Shown here: in pieces, positions 46,562 to 58,289 of the stretch
How positions within the stretch are numbered: the stretch's first letter is position 1
Layout: every line of letters begins with the position of its first letter
From: Sebastes aleutianus
Lineage: Eukaryota; Chordata; Actinopteri; Perciformes; Sebastidae
Length of the DNA stretch: 64,000 bases
Direction: 5' to 3'
Assembly: GCA_916700875.1 (NCBI GenBank)
Contig: CAKAKS010000031.1
Span: forward strand, 14,333,124-14,397,123
Notes under the pieces: generated by a model
The model's database searches: none
What the model was told of the DNA's origin: nothing
Seen by the model: only the letters and a program-made list of their open reading frames with translations
Position numbers and translations under genes: made by a program

Positions 46562-46649
46562 GGAGCCATTTTCTTACCTGGAAACAAAGTTTCAGAGCAT
46601 CCAACCAGCGGCGATGAAGCGGGGAAATTTCTCTTCGAGGTCATTCCAG
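46562..46649 (+). CDS. arhgap24: Rho GTPase-activating protein 24, second coding exon (PH domain)
   Basis: The acceptor TTTGTTCTCCACAG ends at 46561 and the donor CCAG followed by GTAGGA begins at 46650. The 88-nt exon encodes GAIFLPGNKVSEHPTSGDEA then GKFLFEVIP, the middle strands of the PH domain, and leaves one base of a split codon (phase 1, expected Gly). The IFLPGNKVSEHP motif is diagnostic for ARHGAP24. The next exon (end of PH domain) was searched for between 46650 and 64000 and not found, so it lies to the right of the window. Confidence 0.9.
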
Positions 46650-46954
46650 GTAGGAAAAGATGAGAGCAATTTAATCACTTTTTATCTTTACTCAGGTCAA
46701 AATGATGATAGCAATGTCGGCTGGAGAAGGAACAAAAAACACATGGTTTTGATCACTCTTGTCTGCAGGAAATACATTTTGGGTGAAGTCTTAAACTCTG
46801 TGAGAAGAATTAGAGAGTTACTGATTTTATATGCTGCTTTCAATGGCACTCACAGTGTTGCCTGTTGTTTACTGGGATTGCATATATGAAGAGTTATAGA
46901 GTTATAAAATTATGGACTTTAATATGCTTTGATATATATATACTGTTCTCTTTA

Positions 46955-48042
46955 GAGGAATAGTTTTTGTGGGAAAAACGCTTATTCACTTTCTTGCCGA
47001 GAGTTATATTAGATGAGAAGATTGATGCCGCTCTCATATCTGAACATTAAATATGAAGCTTTAGCCAGCAGGTGATTAGTTTAGCTGAGTTTAGCTTAGT
47101 TTAAAGGCTGGAAGCAGGGGAAATAGCTAGCCTGACTGTACAAAGAGAAAAAAAATGTTTGTTAAATCCATACAAATGCAAAAAACGAAATGTAAAAACA
47201 TCAAGTTTTGGTTTTACAGTGATATAACATCCCATATAACCGCTGTTTATTAGGGGGTGGGGGCGATACCACAACATTTGGTTCCGATCCGACACCAAGT
47301 AATACAGGGCCAGAATCGCTGACATTGATACCAATACCTTTTATAAATTAAAAACGGCTTATGTACTTTCATGTTGCTTTCCACTATTAATTACTTATTA
47401 CATGCATGTTAAAACACAGGACATCTTTAACGCAAATATCAAAATATGATTTTTTTATTATTATTAATTGAATGTGCAAACATGAGAAAAATTTTGTTTT
47501 TTAATAAACATTTATTTGTTGAGAACAATGAATGTTTTAAAACTTTATTTTAGTGCAAATAGCAAAACAAAAGCACAAACTATACCCTCAACCATCATTC
47601 ACAGCTGTGAAGTAGCTCCAAACATGCTCCTCTTTCTTCAAGTGTCAGTTTCTGCACGTGCTTGACGCTTGTGTCAGTTGAATGCACACAACATCTCAAC
47701 AGCAGTGAGAAGCAGACGGTACAACCGAATATTGTTTTCACAGACAGTTCTACTTTTTGATGGAATACAAATGTGTGTAGAAGAGAGAAACTGATCCCTT
47801 TTTTCTTATCAATCCTATTGACGCTAGAATCGCTCATCAAAATGAGACGTAGGTATCGGTAGTATCGATATTTTTGGATCGACTCCGACTGTTTATTGAC
47901 TTTATGCTAAGCTAAGCCAACTGGCTGTTGGCTGTAGCTTTATATCTAACAGACAGACATGAGAGTGGTATCGATCATCTCATCAAACTCGCTGCAACAA
48001 AGATGAAGTGCACTTCCCAAAATGTCAAACTATTCCATTAGT
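46955..48042. mobile_element. GAATAGTTTGACATTTTGGG-family MITE, split by a nested element
   Basis: The left end has GAATAGTTTTTGTGGGAAAA ACGCTTATTC and GAGAAGATTGATGCCGCTCTC. The right end has GAGAGTGGTATCGATCATCT CATC and CCCAAAATGTCAAACTATTCC, the inverse of the left. Rejoining across 47251-47888 restores a continuous element about 440 bp long. Fragments of the same family lie at 18192 and 51245. Confidence 0.8.
47251..47888. mobile_element. Nested hAT-like MITE (GTATCGATA family)
   Basis: Flanked by perfect 8-bp duplications CTGTTTAT (47243-47250 and 47889-47896). It starts TAGGGGGTGGGGGCGATACC; the right portion carries GTAGGTATCGGTAGTATCGATA. The terminal inverted repeat is weak. No transposase. 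Confidence 0.8.
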
Positions 48043-48074
48043 TGAGAGGCTTGGCTCACAAGCTGACCTTAACC

Positions 48075-48103
48075 ACTGACCACACACACACACACACACA
48101 CAC
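48075..48103. repeat. (CA)n microsatellite
   Basis: About 12 CA dinucleotides. Confidence 0.9.
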
Positions 48104-49001
48104 TCCCACACATAAACTCAAAGACGACCACATGCACAGACGCCAGGAGACTGTATGGAAACATGGTCGAACTCAACACAAAGGAATAGTGGGGTATTTT
48201 CCCAGGCGGAGCGATGCCAGGAATGTGAGTCTATGGAATAGATATTTAAAACACACATGCACACTGGGGACACGGAGACAGCTGGTAAAAGATACAGTAG
48301 CAGAGTTCAGCAGTTGATCCATCTACAGTAAAACACCGGATGTGTGCAACAATTTTATTTATCTTGATCTTTTCCCCTGGTGGGTATCCAACACAGTTTC
48401 TCTCAGAGGAAACCAAAGTATCAAGACATTTTCTCACATAAGTAGCGGACACAAACAAACTCCAAAAACAGTGTGACCCCGGCAGATAATGGTGCAGATA
48501 ACATTTGACAATGAAAGGTCAATTAAAGGTTGAGCCTGAGCCAAAATTAAATTAGTAATTTGGGCAGTTGTCCAGAACTGACAGATGAAAAGTCCAGGTG
48601 TGTCACAGATTCGCTTGAAAGACTCTTGATGGTGTTTTTGTTTTTGGATGCTGATGACCTTGCTGTTTTTTTTAATAGTTTGCACATCAGATGAGGATTA
48701 ACAGTTCCCTGCGGAGATCATTTCATGCACTTTCAGTTGCGGCCACTCCATGTTCACATTGAAATGAAGCAAAGTCAACTTCTCAACTTGTGATTAATAG
48801 TTCTCATGGTGAGAAGTGGTTGTATTATAGAGAAACAATGCAGCTGTTTAGTTCCCGTATGTGCCTATGCCATGGTAGAAACACATTTTGATGTACTTGA
48901 ACAAAGATAGTTTTCTCGATACAAAGCAGCACTCAGTGTCTAAAAGCATTAGATATGAGGTGTTTTGATGCTATTTGATCATCTTACAGTGAGGGGATCT
49001 G
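48104..49001. other. Intronic stretch, no gene recognised
   Basis: Short open frames only, without recognisable motifs or splice context. Confidence 0.35.
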
Positions 49002-49345
49002 AGGCCTGTACTACGAAGCGAGTTCAACATACCCAGGGTATCTTCTCGTCATCTGGCTTAACTAACCCTAATAAACAAGATCCCGCTAAGCAGCCTTTAC
49101 GACGGTGGTTATTAACTCAGTAAATCAACCCAGGGTTTCTCCATCTGGCTACGAGCGCGTTCATATGAAAGGGGCAGGATTTGCAGCATCTGACCAATCA
49201 TAAAACATGGACAAGTCTACTGTCAGCAGAGCGGCACATTTTACAAACCAAGAGCAAACTATAATATCAGACAAATACGAAGAAGTTAAACACATAATCC
49301 AGACTAAATGTAACACAGTTGCGCAAAAACGTATTGTAGTGTAAA
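49002..49345 (+). mobile_element. Harbinger-like transposon remnant
   Basis: Begins AGGCCTGTACTACGAAGCGA GTTCAAC, a start I associate with a teleost Harbinger-related element, followed 200 bases later by a short Myb/SANT-like reading frame. The right end was not identified, so the boundary is arbitrary. Confidence 0.55.
49207..49344 (+). pseudogene. Truncated Myb/SANT-like DNA-binding protein of a Harbinger transposon
   Basis: A 45-codon frame starts MDKSTVSRAAHFTNQEQTII and continues SDKYEEVKHIIQTKCNTVAQ KR before a stop at 49342. The pattern FTxxEQxxIxxxYEEVKHII followed by KxNT is that of the first helices of Myb/SANT-like (trihelix) proteins encoded by PIF/Harbinger elements. A normal domain continues for another 40 or so residues; here the frame stops early and no continuation was found. 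Upstream context supports transposon origin. Family assignment is from pattern recognition. Confidence 0.55.
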
Positions 49346-49449
49346 AAAACTTTCATCAAAGGAACAAAATGGGAAGTTTCAAATACAAAACATTATATTT
49401 TCACTTCCTCTTTTTCATACCCACGCACTCCAGCTGAAAAATACTAACA

Positions 49450-51240
49450 ACAATATAAAAAAATCTGTTTTTAAAATGGTGGTTTTTATGCTGTCGACGA
49501 AACAATTGTAGCTACAGAGCTGAGGTTTATAAGAGAGAGAAACGTAACTCCACAGCCAACATTGCTTAGAAATGCCTGACCAGAACATGATGGTTTAACG
49601 TTGCAGAAGATTAGTGACATCCATAACAGATAGCATCAGTGTTGGGATACATTTTAACTAACATTCATCTGGAAACATGAAGATGGTGAAATATTTGAAT
49701 ATATAACGCAGTCCTGTTCCCATGCAATTTCCATTTTGTGTAGAAGACTTAGAAACAGTCCACTAAAAAATGAATCACATGCCCCACTGACTCATTGTGC
49801 CCCCTTTCAGTCTCAGTTTCATTTCCCTGTTTCCAGGTGCTGCGGTATACGCTGCAACATGTGAAGCATGTGAACAGAAAATTGGTTATTACATATAACA
49901 GTTTTTCCTCTGGAGGAAATATGTGGTATATTGGCAGCTTTTCAATTTCTCTTGACTTATGAGACTCAGTGTTTGTGTTTACCCAGTCTCCACCACTACA
50001 AACATTCATCTCTTCCCCCCTCTGTTGGACCAGACTGTAAAAAAGAAATGAAAGAGGTGGGAGAGGAAATTTGAAATCCGGTGATTTCGTTTTCTCAACC
50101 TGCAATAGCAGTCGTAACATTAATTTCCAGGCTGTTCCCAGCTGCCATGTTCCTCTCACCTTAAAAAATGTCATCTGTTGGTCATCTATGTTGGATATGA
50201 AGGTTTAATGAAACAGTTTCTTGTGTCTTTTGTGACACTTTGTGATGGTGAATGTGGTCAAATAGCTGTCAGGAGCAGTTTAATAAACCTTGTTAAGCGG
50301 CTCATGCCATCGTTTCAGTACTGCATGACTTCGAGGCCACAGGGAAAATGAACGCACTACTATCTAATACTTTTAACGTATGGATAGAACACCATATGAT
50401 GCATTTTTAACTTCAACCATGATAGTGCAATGTTCACAATAGCAATATTGATTGCTATAAGGATGTGTTAACACAAGGCAGTTACTGTTACTGTTGTTTT
50501 TTTGTCCCTAGATTAGGAATATGAGAGGTACAGTGATATATTAGTTAGGGAATAAATTCGGACAGATGTTTTTCTACTCCTGTACCCTAAAATGTTCGTG
50601 GTGCGTTCAAGTTCAAACTTCAGAGTCGGTTACCTGTAGGATGCCCAAACTAATTAATGACTTCACTTTCAGATCTCTGTTTTTATAAAGCAAGGTACAA
50701 GGGTCATAACTGACTGATGAGGCTTTCATTATTGTATATGTAACATTTTCATCGTTTTGTCCTTATCCAGTTGTGTTGTTTTTTCTTTTTTCTTTTCTTA
50801 TAAATGCTCTTATATAATATATACACAGAGGATTTCGATTTATTTTTTTTTTTTCAGAAAAATAGGAACTATAGTTAGCGGTAGATAATTTTACATTGTA
50901 TGCCCAAAGTCTGTTGTATTTACATTTATAAGCTCATGATGTTTCCAGGGTATTTTCATTAAAGTGAGACCGTGTTGCTGATTACAAGTTACAATTATGA
51001 GATGAGGGTAAAAGCAAAAGCGCAGTGTAACAGTAGCACAAGTAGCACAAGTAGAGAGGAGTTATACAGACAGCGAATTCACTCCGTAATGTCAGTCATA
51101 CAGCAATATCTAGCTAAAGTTTGCTAATATTAGCCACCATAAGCTACTCCAGACCGAGTAATGCCGCAACAGCAAAACCCAAGTATACATTTTATTGCTT
51201 AAGAACTCAACTTTTCATTTGTACGATGAAGATTAGTCTC
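49450..51240. other. Intronic stretch, no gene recognised
   Basis: The minus-strand open frame at 49749-50174 has no recognised motif. T-rich runs occur at 50775-50800 and 50840-50855. Confidence 0.35.
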
Positions 51241-51244
51241 ATTT

Positions 51245-51375
51245 CAAAGAAATAGTTTGACATTTCGGGAAATATGCTTATTTGCTTCCTCACCAGGGAT
51301 AGATAAGAAGCTTGATACCACTCTCATATTTAAAGGATAATGAAGCTACAGTCAGTAGCTGTGAAATTATTCCAA
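51245..51375 (+). repeat. Left-end fragment of the GAATAGTTTGACATTTTGGG family
   Basis: AAATAGTTTGACATTTCGGG AAATATGCTTATTTGCTTCC TCACC and GATACCACTCTCATATTTAA match the left end of 46955. Confidence 0.75.
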
Positions 51376-51379
51376 GTAC

Positions 51380-53190
51380 TGTTATTATTATGATTGTGTA
51401 ATTCCAGTACACAAGGTTTATTTACCTCTCTGGTTTACACACACAGGCTCACACTTCACTCCGCTGGCCACAATGTTCGTAGTAAACTTTCTTCTTCCAA
51501 CGATCAAAGGCCTGAAGGGCTTGTTATGGCTGTGTCTTAAAATGACTCACGCAGACTAAATGTGACTACCAGCATGTTCACTAACAAGGGCCTCAAGGGT
51601 TGTTAAAACTACACAAGGATTCAACAGACTTGAAGAGAGTTCCTTTAAAGCACCACTAATGCTACTAAACTGTTTTCGCCATTCTGCACCATTCACTACG
51701 CCCTCATACTGATGGAAAACAAGAACATGGCTTGTTATGAGACAGCAAATAAAGAGGTCTTAGAGAAGCAGAGGGAACAAAAATGAAAGGAAAACACAAC
51801 ACATATATTCCACTGGTCTAAATGGGGCTGGGCAGTTTGAACACAACACATGGACAGTATCTGGCAGACAGACAGACGGGATGTGATGGGGGGGAGGCGA
51901 GGGGAAATGGGGTGGAAGTCAGAGTTGTACAGAGATGTCCGTTGTCTTGCGAGGGTGCTGGTGGGGTCTGAACACGAGCCGGGTATCGAGTGGCTGCCAG
52001 GGACTTCAGGACATCTGTACGGGGAGGGAGACTCTGCTCTCAGATTAACACATAACTCTGTATTTTTAGCTTTTCTGGAAAGTTTGACTCGAAAAATGTG
52101 CAAAATAGTTCAGAAAACATCTTTTATTCACCTGTGTATACTTTTTCCGTTCTTTTCTCTTGTCTCTTTCACTGTGCAAATTTACATCTCGATGATATTT
52201 GTTAAACCTACAGAAAGGAATCACTGTGGAAGAGGTTGTATGAAGCAGATTCACCACATGGCTAACAGTATTTAGGCTGGATATGTCTTTATTATTGACT
52301 GTCTGACAGAGACACACAGGTACAGACACAATGGGGCTTTTGTTTTGCTCGCCCACACTATAAGACTCTAAGCACCGGTGACGTTCTTCCATCACACTGA
52401 CACGTTACAACATGCACAAGCACACATGAGCCTGAGTTAAAGAGAAGAGGAATAACAACCATAAATTGCACGTTTATTTAGCAGATTATCTATGTTTGTG
52501 CCGTGCTCGAGGATTACATTATGACTGTGTAGCCATACTGGGATGCACCTGCGAACTATTCTAAATTCTGGTACTTCCTAAGGGATCACAGAAAAAGTAA
52601 GCTTCTTAAAAGTATCTCTCGAACACAGGCGGCGCTGACAGAATAAAAACTGGATTTCTCTCAGGCCATATATCTGGAATATATATCAGAACATCCTGCT
52701 GCTCAGGATCAGTGTGCAGCTTTATCTGATGTTGGTGAATCCTCCAAAGAATGTCACGTATGATCTGAATACAGCTGTGTGATATAACATCACTCTGACG
52801 CTGCAGTACAGTGAGCAAGCAGAGCCTGCCTTTTAGCAAATGATGAATTTGGACAGAATGGCACAGACTCTTCATTTATTTACCTGTCAAACCGGAATAA
52901 ATACCTGTAGCTAAATGTCACTCCCCGTGGTCCAACTGTGATTAATCATCCCATTCCTATAAAACAAGAATCAACACAGGAAACATTCCCCGCTGTGTTT
53001 TTGATGGAGAAACAGTGTGCTCCTCTATCCCCAAGCTCTAATAAACACAAGGCTTTGGCTGTAGAGTTCAGTATGTCACTCTAGCCTCTCTCTCTCTTTG
53101 TCCCAGGGTCAGTATTTTGCTTCCTCTCTCTCTCTCTCTTTCCCTCTGTCAGTTTCTCTTGGTAGTCTGGTTAGAGTAGCTGGTCAGGCC
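51380..53190. other. Intronic stretch, no gene recognised
   Basis: Open frames at 51735-52395 on both strands have no recognised motif. A (CT)n tract lies at about 53119-53140. Confidence 0.35.
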
Positions 53191-53196
53191 ACAGTA

Positions 53197-53641
53197 AGGC
53201 CCAATTCCAAACCCTCCCCTACACCCTCTCCCTACCCACTTCCACTCCATTTGCACATTCCCGTGGAGGGTCCGACATCCCAAACCAATTAGCAGGGAGT
53301 GGAAGCGGGTTATAAAACCCCTCCAACAGCGAGCTGCATCGATGCCGACTTAACCAGCCGCCCTTACTGACGACGAGCAACGCCGTTTTGTGTTCGTCAT
53401 GGAACACGCTCACATGTAAATTCAGTGCGACTACCGGTACAAACATTAACTCATAAACTTGCCTCTATATTTCAATTCAATTCAAATCAAACTTTATTGC
53501 AGACTCAAGGTCCAGATAAGAAAAAAGAAAAAACAACAACAATACATTACATATAATATTGATGCACTCCACCTTAAAGAAGGGTGCTTCACTCAGTCAC
53601 GGAGTGGGAGGGTGTATAGGGACCGGATTGGGATTGGGCCT
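53197..53641. mobile_element. MITE with AGGCCCAATTCC inverted ends
   Basis: The left end AGGCCCAATTCCAAACCCTC is mirrored by the right end, GGGATTGGGCCT. CACCCTCTCCCTACCC and GGGAGGGTGTATAGGGA form a second, inner inverted match. Around 53468-53560, TTCAATTCAATTCAAATCAA ACTTTATT plus A-rich DNA looks like an inserted retroposon tail. Non-coding. Confidence 0.8.
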
Positions 53642-54223
53642 ATAGTCACTGCTGCTGAATTATAGGAATATTACCCCTCTCATCCCATCATTCACGAGAG
53701 GACCTCGGGATCACGCTGCCTTGAGCAGGTGAAAGGCCTCAAGCATGAATGCTGTCTACAGGGTAAAGCCTATAGTGTATATATATAATAACACATACCT
53801 GAAGAGTAGAAGCTTTTCCTCTTCTGCCATCAAAGATTATGTCTGGCTTCAGCTTCTTGTCCAAAGTAAAGTAATGTCCAGGCATTTCCTCAGTCTGAGT
53901 GCGAGTTGGCACAGTGCTGTAGTGAAGTGAGGATGTCTAAATAAAGGTGATAGTGCCCTCATGTGGTTTTCTAAATCCTTGCAGTACTGGGGATAATCCT
54001 CTAATCCAGTCTTCTCTATGTTAATCCTTTTTTCTTTTTTTTTTGCATTGAATAAAACAGTAACGGTAACGTTTTCATATATTCTCACAAATGGAAGTAA
54101 TGCGCTCATGTTGTATAATTCAGTCTTCATAAATTCTGCAAGATTTAGTCTTTGCGCTGAGAGTTAATGTCTATACATGTACAGTAAAGACTAAAGTGCA
54201 AGTATTAATTTAAACATTTACTC

Positions 54224-54565
54224 TAGAGCTGCAACAATTAATCGATTAGTTGTAAACTATTAAATTAATCGTCAACTATTTTGATGATCGATTAGTCACT
54301 TTGAGTCATTTTTTAAGAAAAAAAAGGTCAAATTTCTCTGATTCCAGCTTCTTAAATGTGAATATTTTCTGGTTTCTTTACTCCTCTATGACAGTAAACT
54401 GAATATCTGAATAACTGAAAGACATTTGAGAACGTCATCTTGGGCTTTGGGAAACACTGATCGACATTTTTCAACATTTTCTGACATTCTATAGACCAAA
54501 CAACTAACTGAGAAAATAATCAACAGATTAATCAACAATGAAAATAATCGTTAGTTGCAGCCCTA
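54224..54565 (+). mobile_element. hAT-like MITE, TAGRGCTGCAAC family, copy 2
   Basis: Ends TAGAGCTGCAAC and GTTGCAGCCCTA, flanked by 8-bp duplications with one difference, ATTTACTC (54216-54223) and ATTTATTC (54566-54573). Same family as 3530-3875. Confidence 0.88.
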
Positions 54566-54825
54566 ATTTATTCTAATTTCAGCATAACAAATATGTAACA
54601 TGAGGGAATTTATACATTTACAAATGATTTGTAGAATATTATTTGAATTGCTTGTTGGTATTGTAGTGGGAAAATAGTTTAATAGAACACAATATTGTTG
54701 TATTATTCAGCATTTGTAAACATTTACTTAGCAATGACCGAGCAAACTCTATCCGCTGCTGCAGGATGCAGTTGAGAGCTCTGGAAAAAGTGACTTTGTG
54801 AACCTTGAGTTAACATTGTTCTGCC

Positions 54826-55116
54826 AGAATAATGGCTGCAACTACCGATTATTTTCATTATCGATTCATCTGTTGATTATTTTCTCAATTAATCGGTTAG
54901 TTGTTTGGGCTATAAAATGTCAGAAAATGGTGAAAAATGTTGATCAGTGTTTCCCAAAGCAAAAGATGACGTCCTCAAATGTCTTGTTTTGTCCGCAACT
55001 CAAAGATATTCAGTTTACTGTCATAGAGGAGTAAAGAAACCAGAAAATATTCACATTTAAGAAGCTGGAATCAGAGAATTTTGACTTTGATTAATCAATT
55101 AATTGTTGCAGCTCTC
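54826..55116 (-). mobile_element. hAT-like MITE, TAGRGCTGCAAC family, inverted copy
   Basis: TGGCTGCAACTACCGATTAT TTTCATTATCGATTC to AATTGTTGCAGCTCTC, the reverse complement of 54224-54565 and lying 260 bp from it. The two can pair as a large hairpin. Flanks CCAGAATA and TCAGAATT are only partly alike. Confidence 0.8.
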
Positions 55117-55119
55117 GTC

Positions 55120-56540
55120 AGAATTACTTATATTATATATTACTTGATATCTGATATCTCTGATATGAGACTACCTGTAGTCAGCAGGTTGTCTTAGTTC
55201 AGCATAAATACTAGAAAAACAGGGATTATTCTGGGATTAAATACCCATAAAGCCAAAACTTGTTGCTTTTACTCTTCACTTTTGTACAGAATTACTGTTT
55301 TAAATGTTTGATACCTTTATTTTATTGCAGTTCTTTGCAGTCTGCTTTCATTATTACTTTGCCATCAGCACAAATCTCCTCAGTGATAACGAGTTTCATA
55401 TGTAAATTAGTTTTTTATTATTTCATATTTTGATGTAGTGCATCTGTGATTAATGCTCCCATCATCATCATCATGACAAGATGGTTCAGCCATACCGTAG
55501 CAGCCACCTTGGTGACCTCTGCAGTGACTTATGAGTGTCATATGTCACTGAGGTGAATGTTTTATTTACCCTACGTGACTCGTGTGATTGAGTTATGATA
55601 ATCACAATGTCAATATGAGGCAGAGTGTGAGTAAATCAGAATAGAGACCCTTACTATCGTTATTATTCTGGTTTCTGGGTCATTGTGTGATCAGTCCAGG
55701 AATGTGCTTTCTCAGGATAACGTGCTAATCTTACCTAAAGCTATATAGTCAGACCTCTAATTAAAAAGTAATGACTGAATGATTGCTATTGGAGGGTGAA
55801 GACAGACATAAGAGTACAGACCACTGTACTGTTCATTATGAGGAAGTTACTTATAAGCTGGCATGCCGACTATAAGCACCTAAAGTTGATGATGGGAAGA
55901 TGGATGAGTGAATTAAATAAAATTTTAAAAAAAAGCCCAAGCCAGCAGCTTTAATAACCCAAACAATTATTCCACTTGTTCGTGGATGGTAATAAATATA
56001 GCAGGCTGTGAGTATCACCCTCTAGGCATCAGCGTTTAAGGTTAAGGAAGCCCCCAGTAGAGTAATTGAGAAAGCATATTAATCTTTGGTGCTGACATTT
56101 CAGTGTCAGGATGTATGGACGGGGTTTTCAAAAAGGCCCCCATGTCACATTAGTCATGGATAACTTCTAGTGCTGGCATTGGCTGCATGTGTGCTGTATA
56201 TATGTGTGCACCCTTCTGCAGAAACAAAGGATCAATGGTGCGGAACTATTATAATCAATTTTATTATCTCATGTAATCTGTAGCTCTACTATGCACATGT
56301 TGTAATGGTGTTTATTGAGTGCCTGAAAGACCTTGGATTATTTTAATCCCACAACGGGCTCACAGCTTCATCTGCAGTTCTATTTTAAAGGCCAAAGAGA
56401 AGCAACTGGTTTTGCGCACACAAAATCGGGAGTTTTCAAATCGTTGACTTGCTATTCTTCATTGTATATTCATTCATGCCGTTACAATGCAGTGTTTTTG
56501 GTTTTGGATAATACCTTCCTCAGTGTGTCTCTTTTCAACA
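55120..56540. other. Intronic stretch, low repeat content
   Basis: No coding exon. 55690-56200 has few repeat signatures and AT-rich homeobox-like words (CTAATTAAAAAGTAATGACT), so it may hold regulatory sequence, but this is unproven. Confidence 0.3.
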
Positions 56541-56544
56541 TGTA

Positions 56545-57300
56545 GGTGTGATTAAAGCAAGTTTGTTTGTATCGCACCTTTCAACAAAAGAAGCAAAGTG
56601 CTTTACATAAGAGATAAAAGGGAGACATGACAATACAAGACATGATCGAAGACAATATAAAAAAGACAGGATTTTAAAAGAGTAAGCTGAAATATAAGAT
56701 AAAATAGAATAAAACTGATTAAGGGGAGACACCTCACGTAAATAGGGTAAAAGATATAATAGATATCACCATGAAACTTCCCCAGTTGATTACTCACATC
56801 AAGACAATTATTTTTTATATTACAAGTTTTCTGAAATGTTATGTTTAAATATGCAAATGAGGCATTATCTAATCCTAAATTTTGGTGAGTGTAGAAGAAA
56901 TCTATACACACAAATAGACAAAGTTGTAAGATAAATGCCTAAGTGTGTATTTTGGAATTTGTTCTTCCTACTAGTCTGACGAGAAGAGATGATATGGAAG
57001 TAAAATCGCCCAAAATCTCAATATTGACCAGTGCATGAAAAATTAGTTTTTTGCCTGGGGTGTCTCCCCTTTAAACTGGAGACTACAGATCACAGCACAG
57101 CCACAGCGCAGACAGATCAGGCGTATACAATTAAAACACATCAAACACTGTCATAGAAATAGTTCACATAGAGCAGATTTCAAAGGAAAAGGTGTGGCAG
57201 TGCATGTACAATACACAAGAAAGATGTTAAAAGTAATAATCCGTAAAGAAAAGAACAGGGAGAAAGTCCCACCCAGCTATAATAAATAAAAAAGCTCCAG
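56545..57300. mobile_element. Retroposon-like repeat interrupted by a TTAA element
   Basis: TTGTTTGTATCGCACCTTTC AACAAAAG and AAAGTGCTTTACATAAGAGA TAAAA are typical of a common teleost retroposon tail repeat. The sequence resumes after 57074 with ACTGGAGACTACAGATCACA GC. Family uncertain. Confidence 0.55.
56719..57074. mobile_element. Nested TTAA-target MITE (GGGGAGACACC ends)
   Basis: Perfect TTAA on both sides (56719-56722 and 57071-57074), enclosing GGGGAGACACC at the left and GGTGTCTCCCCT at the right. This is a piggyBac-type target signature. About 350 bp, no coding frame. Confidence 0.88.
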
Positions 57301-58285
57301 GAAATAAAATTACCTCTCCACCTCCTACACCCATTTCACTGCCATATAGCTAGAATGACTCCATACACACGTTTGATCAAATGAATGTGACACACAGGAT
57401 ATAAACCAGAAGCGGCTCTCCGTTTCAGACTCCATGTTTTGATATATTGATTTAATTAACAGTTGGATGTATAGTGCCCACACGGCTTCTAATGCACCAT
57501 AAATCCAGGAGGAATAAAGCAGCAGTATCAAGGCATGCATTAAGGGGGAAAGCAGTGAAATTTATGGATATTGCTGTGGTAATATCGAAGAAGCATGAGT
57601 GACAAGACTGTGTTTTGCATTTAAAAGAGTCGACTATCTTCGCTTGCACGTCTGTGTGTTCAGAGCTTCTATCCTTTTTGTCTCAGGAATTCACTTTGAG
57701 GTATGACATTTTCAAAAAGGTCAGAAAGTGAACTTCTCTTTCCTCTCTCTTTGTGTGTGTGTGTGTAGACATGTTTATGCACATCCATGTTTTCCCAGCG
57801 TGCATATAAAGTCAATAACCTGCCGTCTGTGACAGAGCAGCATCCTGGAGGAATTGTGGCCTGGCAATCTGCTGCTGTTGACATTTCTCATATGGGGCCT
57901 CTGAGATCCACATCCCTTGTTGTTGTTGTTCTCTTAATATCTGGATTTATGATCCCAAGCACTCAGCGTTACAGACACGTACAGTGGATATCAGTGTCCT
58001 GGCAGCACGAAGTGAGAAAGTAGTCAACACAGCAACGCAGAAGTGTTTCATATTGAATTAGGTCATGATGTCAGACACTTTTATGTTCCTTAAACCCACA
58101 AATCCAATAACTGAAGAGAGTTTCCTCGATGTTGAAAACAGTGAACCGCACTCGCTGGCTTCACTAGTAACATTTTCCCCCAGGGAGGATCTCTGTTTGT
58201 GTTGTGAGTTGTGACAGTTCATTGTGCATTGTGTTGATATTACAGTAAACATACACTGTGCGGGTTTTTTAGCCGTGTTAGCAGC
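57301..58285. other. Intronic stretch, no gene recognised
   Basis: No exon or multi-copy repeat was recognised. Confidence 0.35.
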
Positions 58286-58289
58286 GTGG

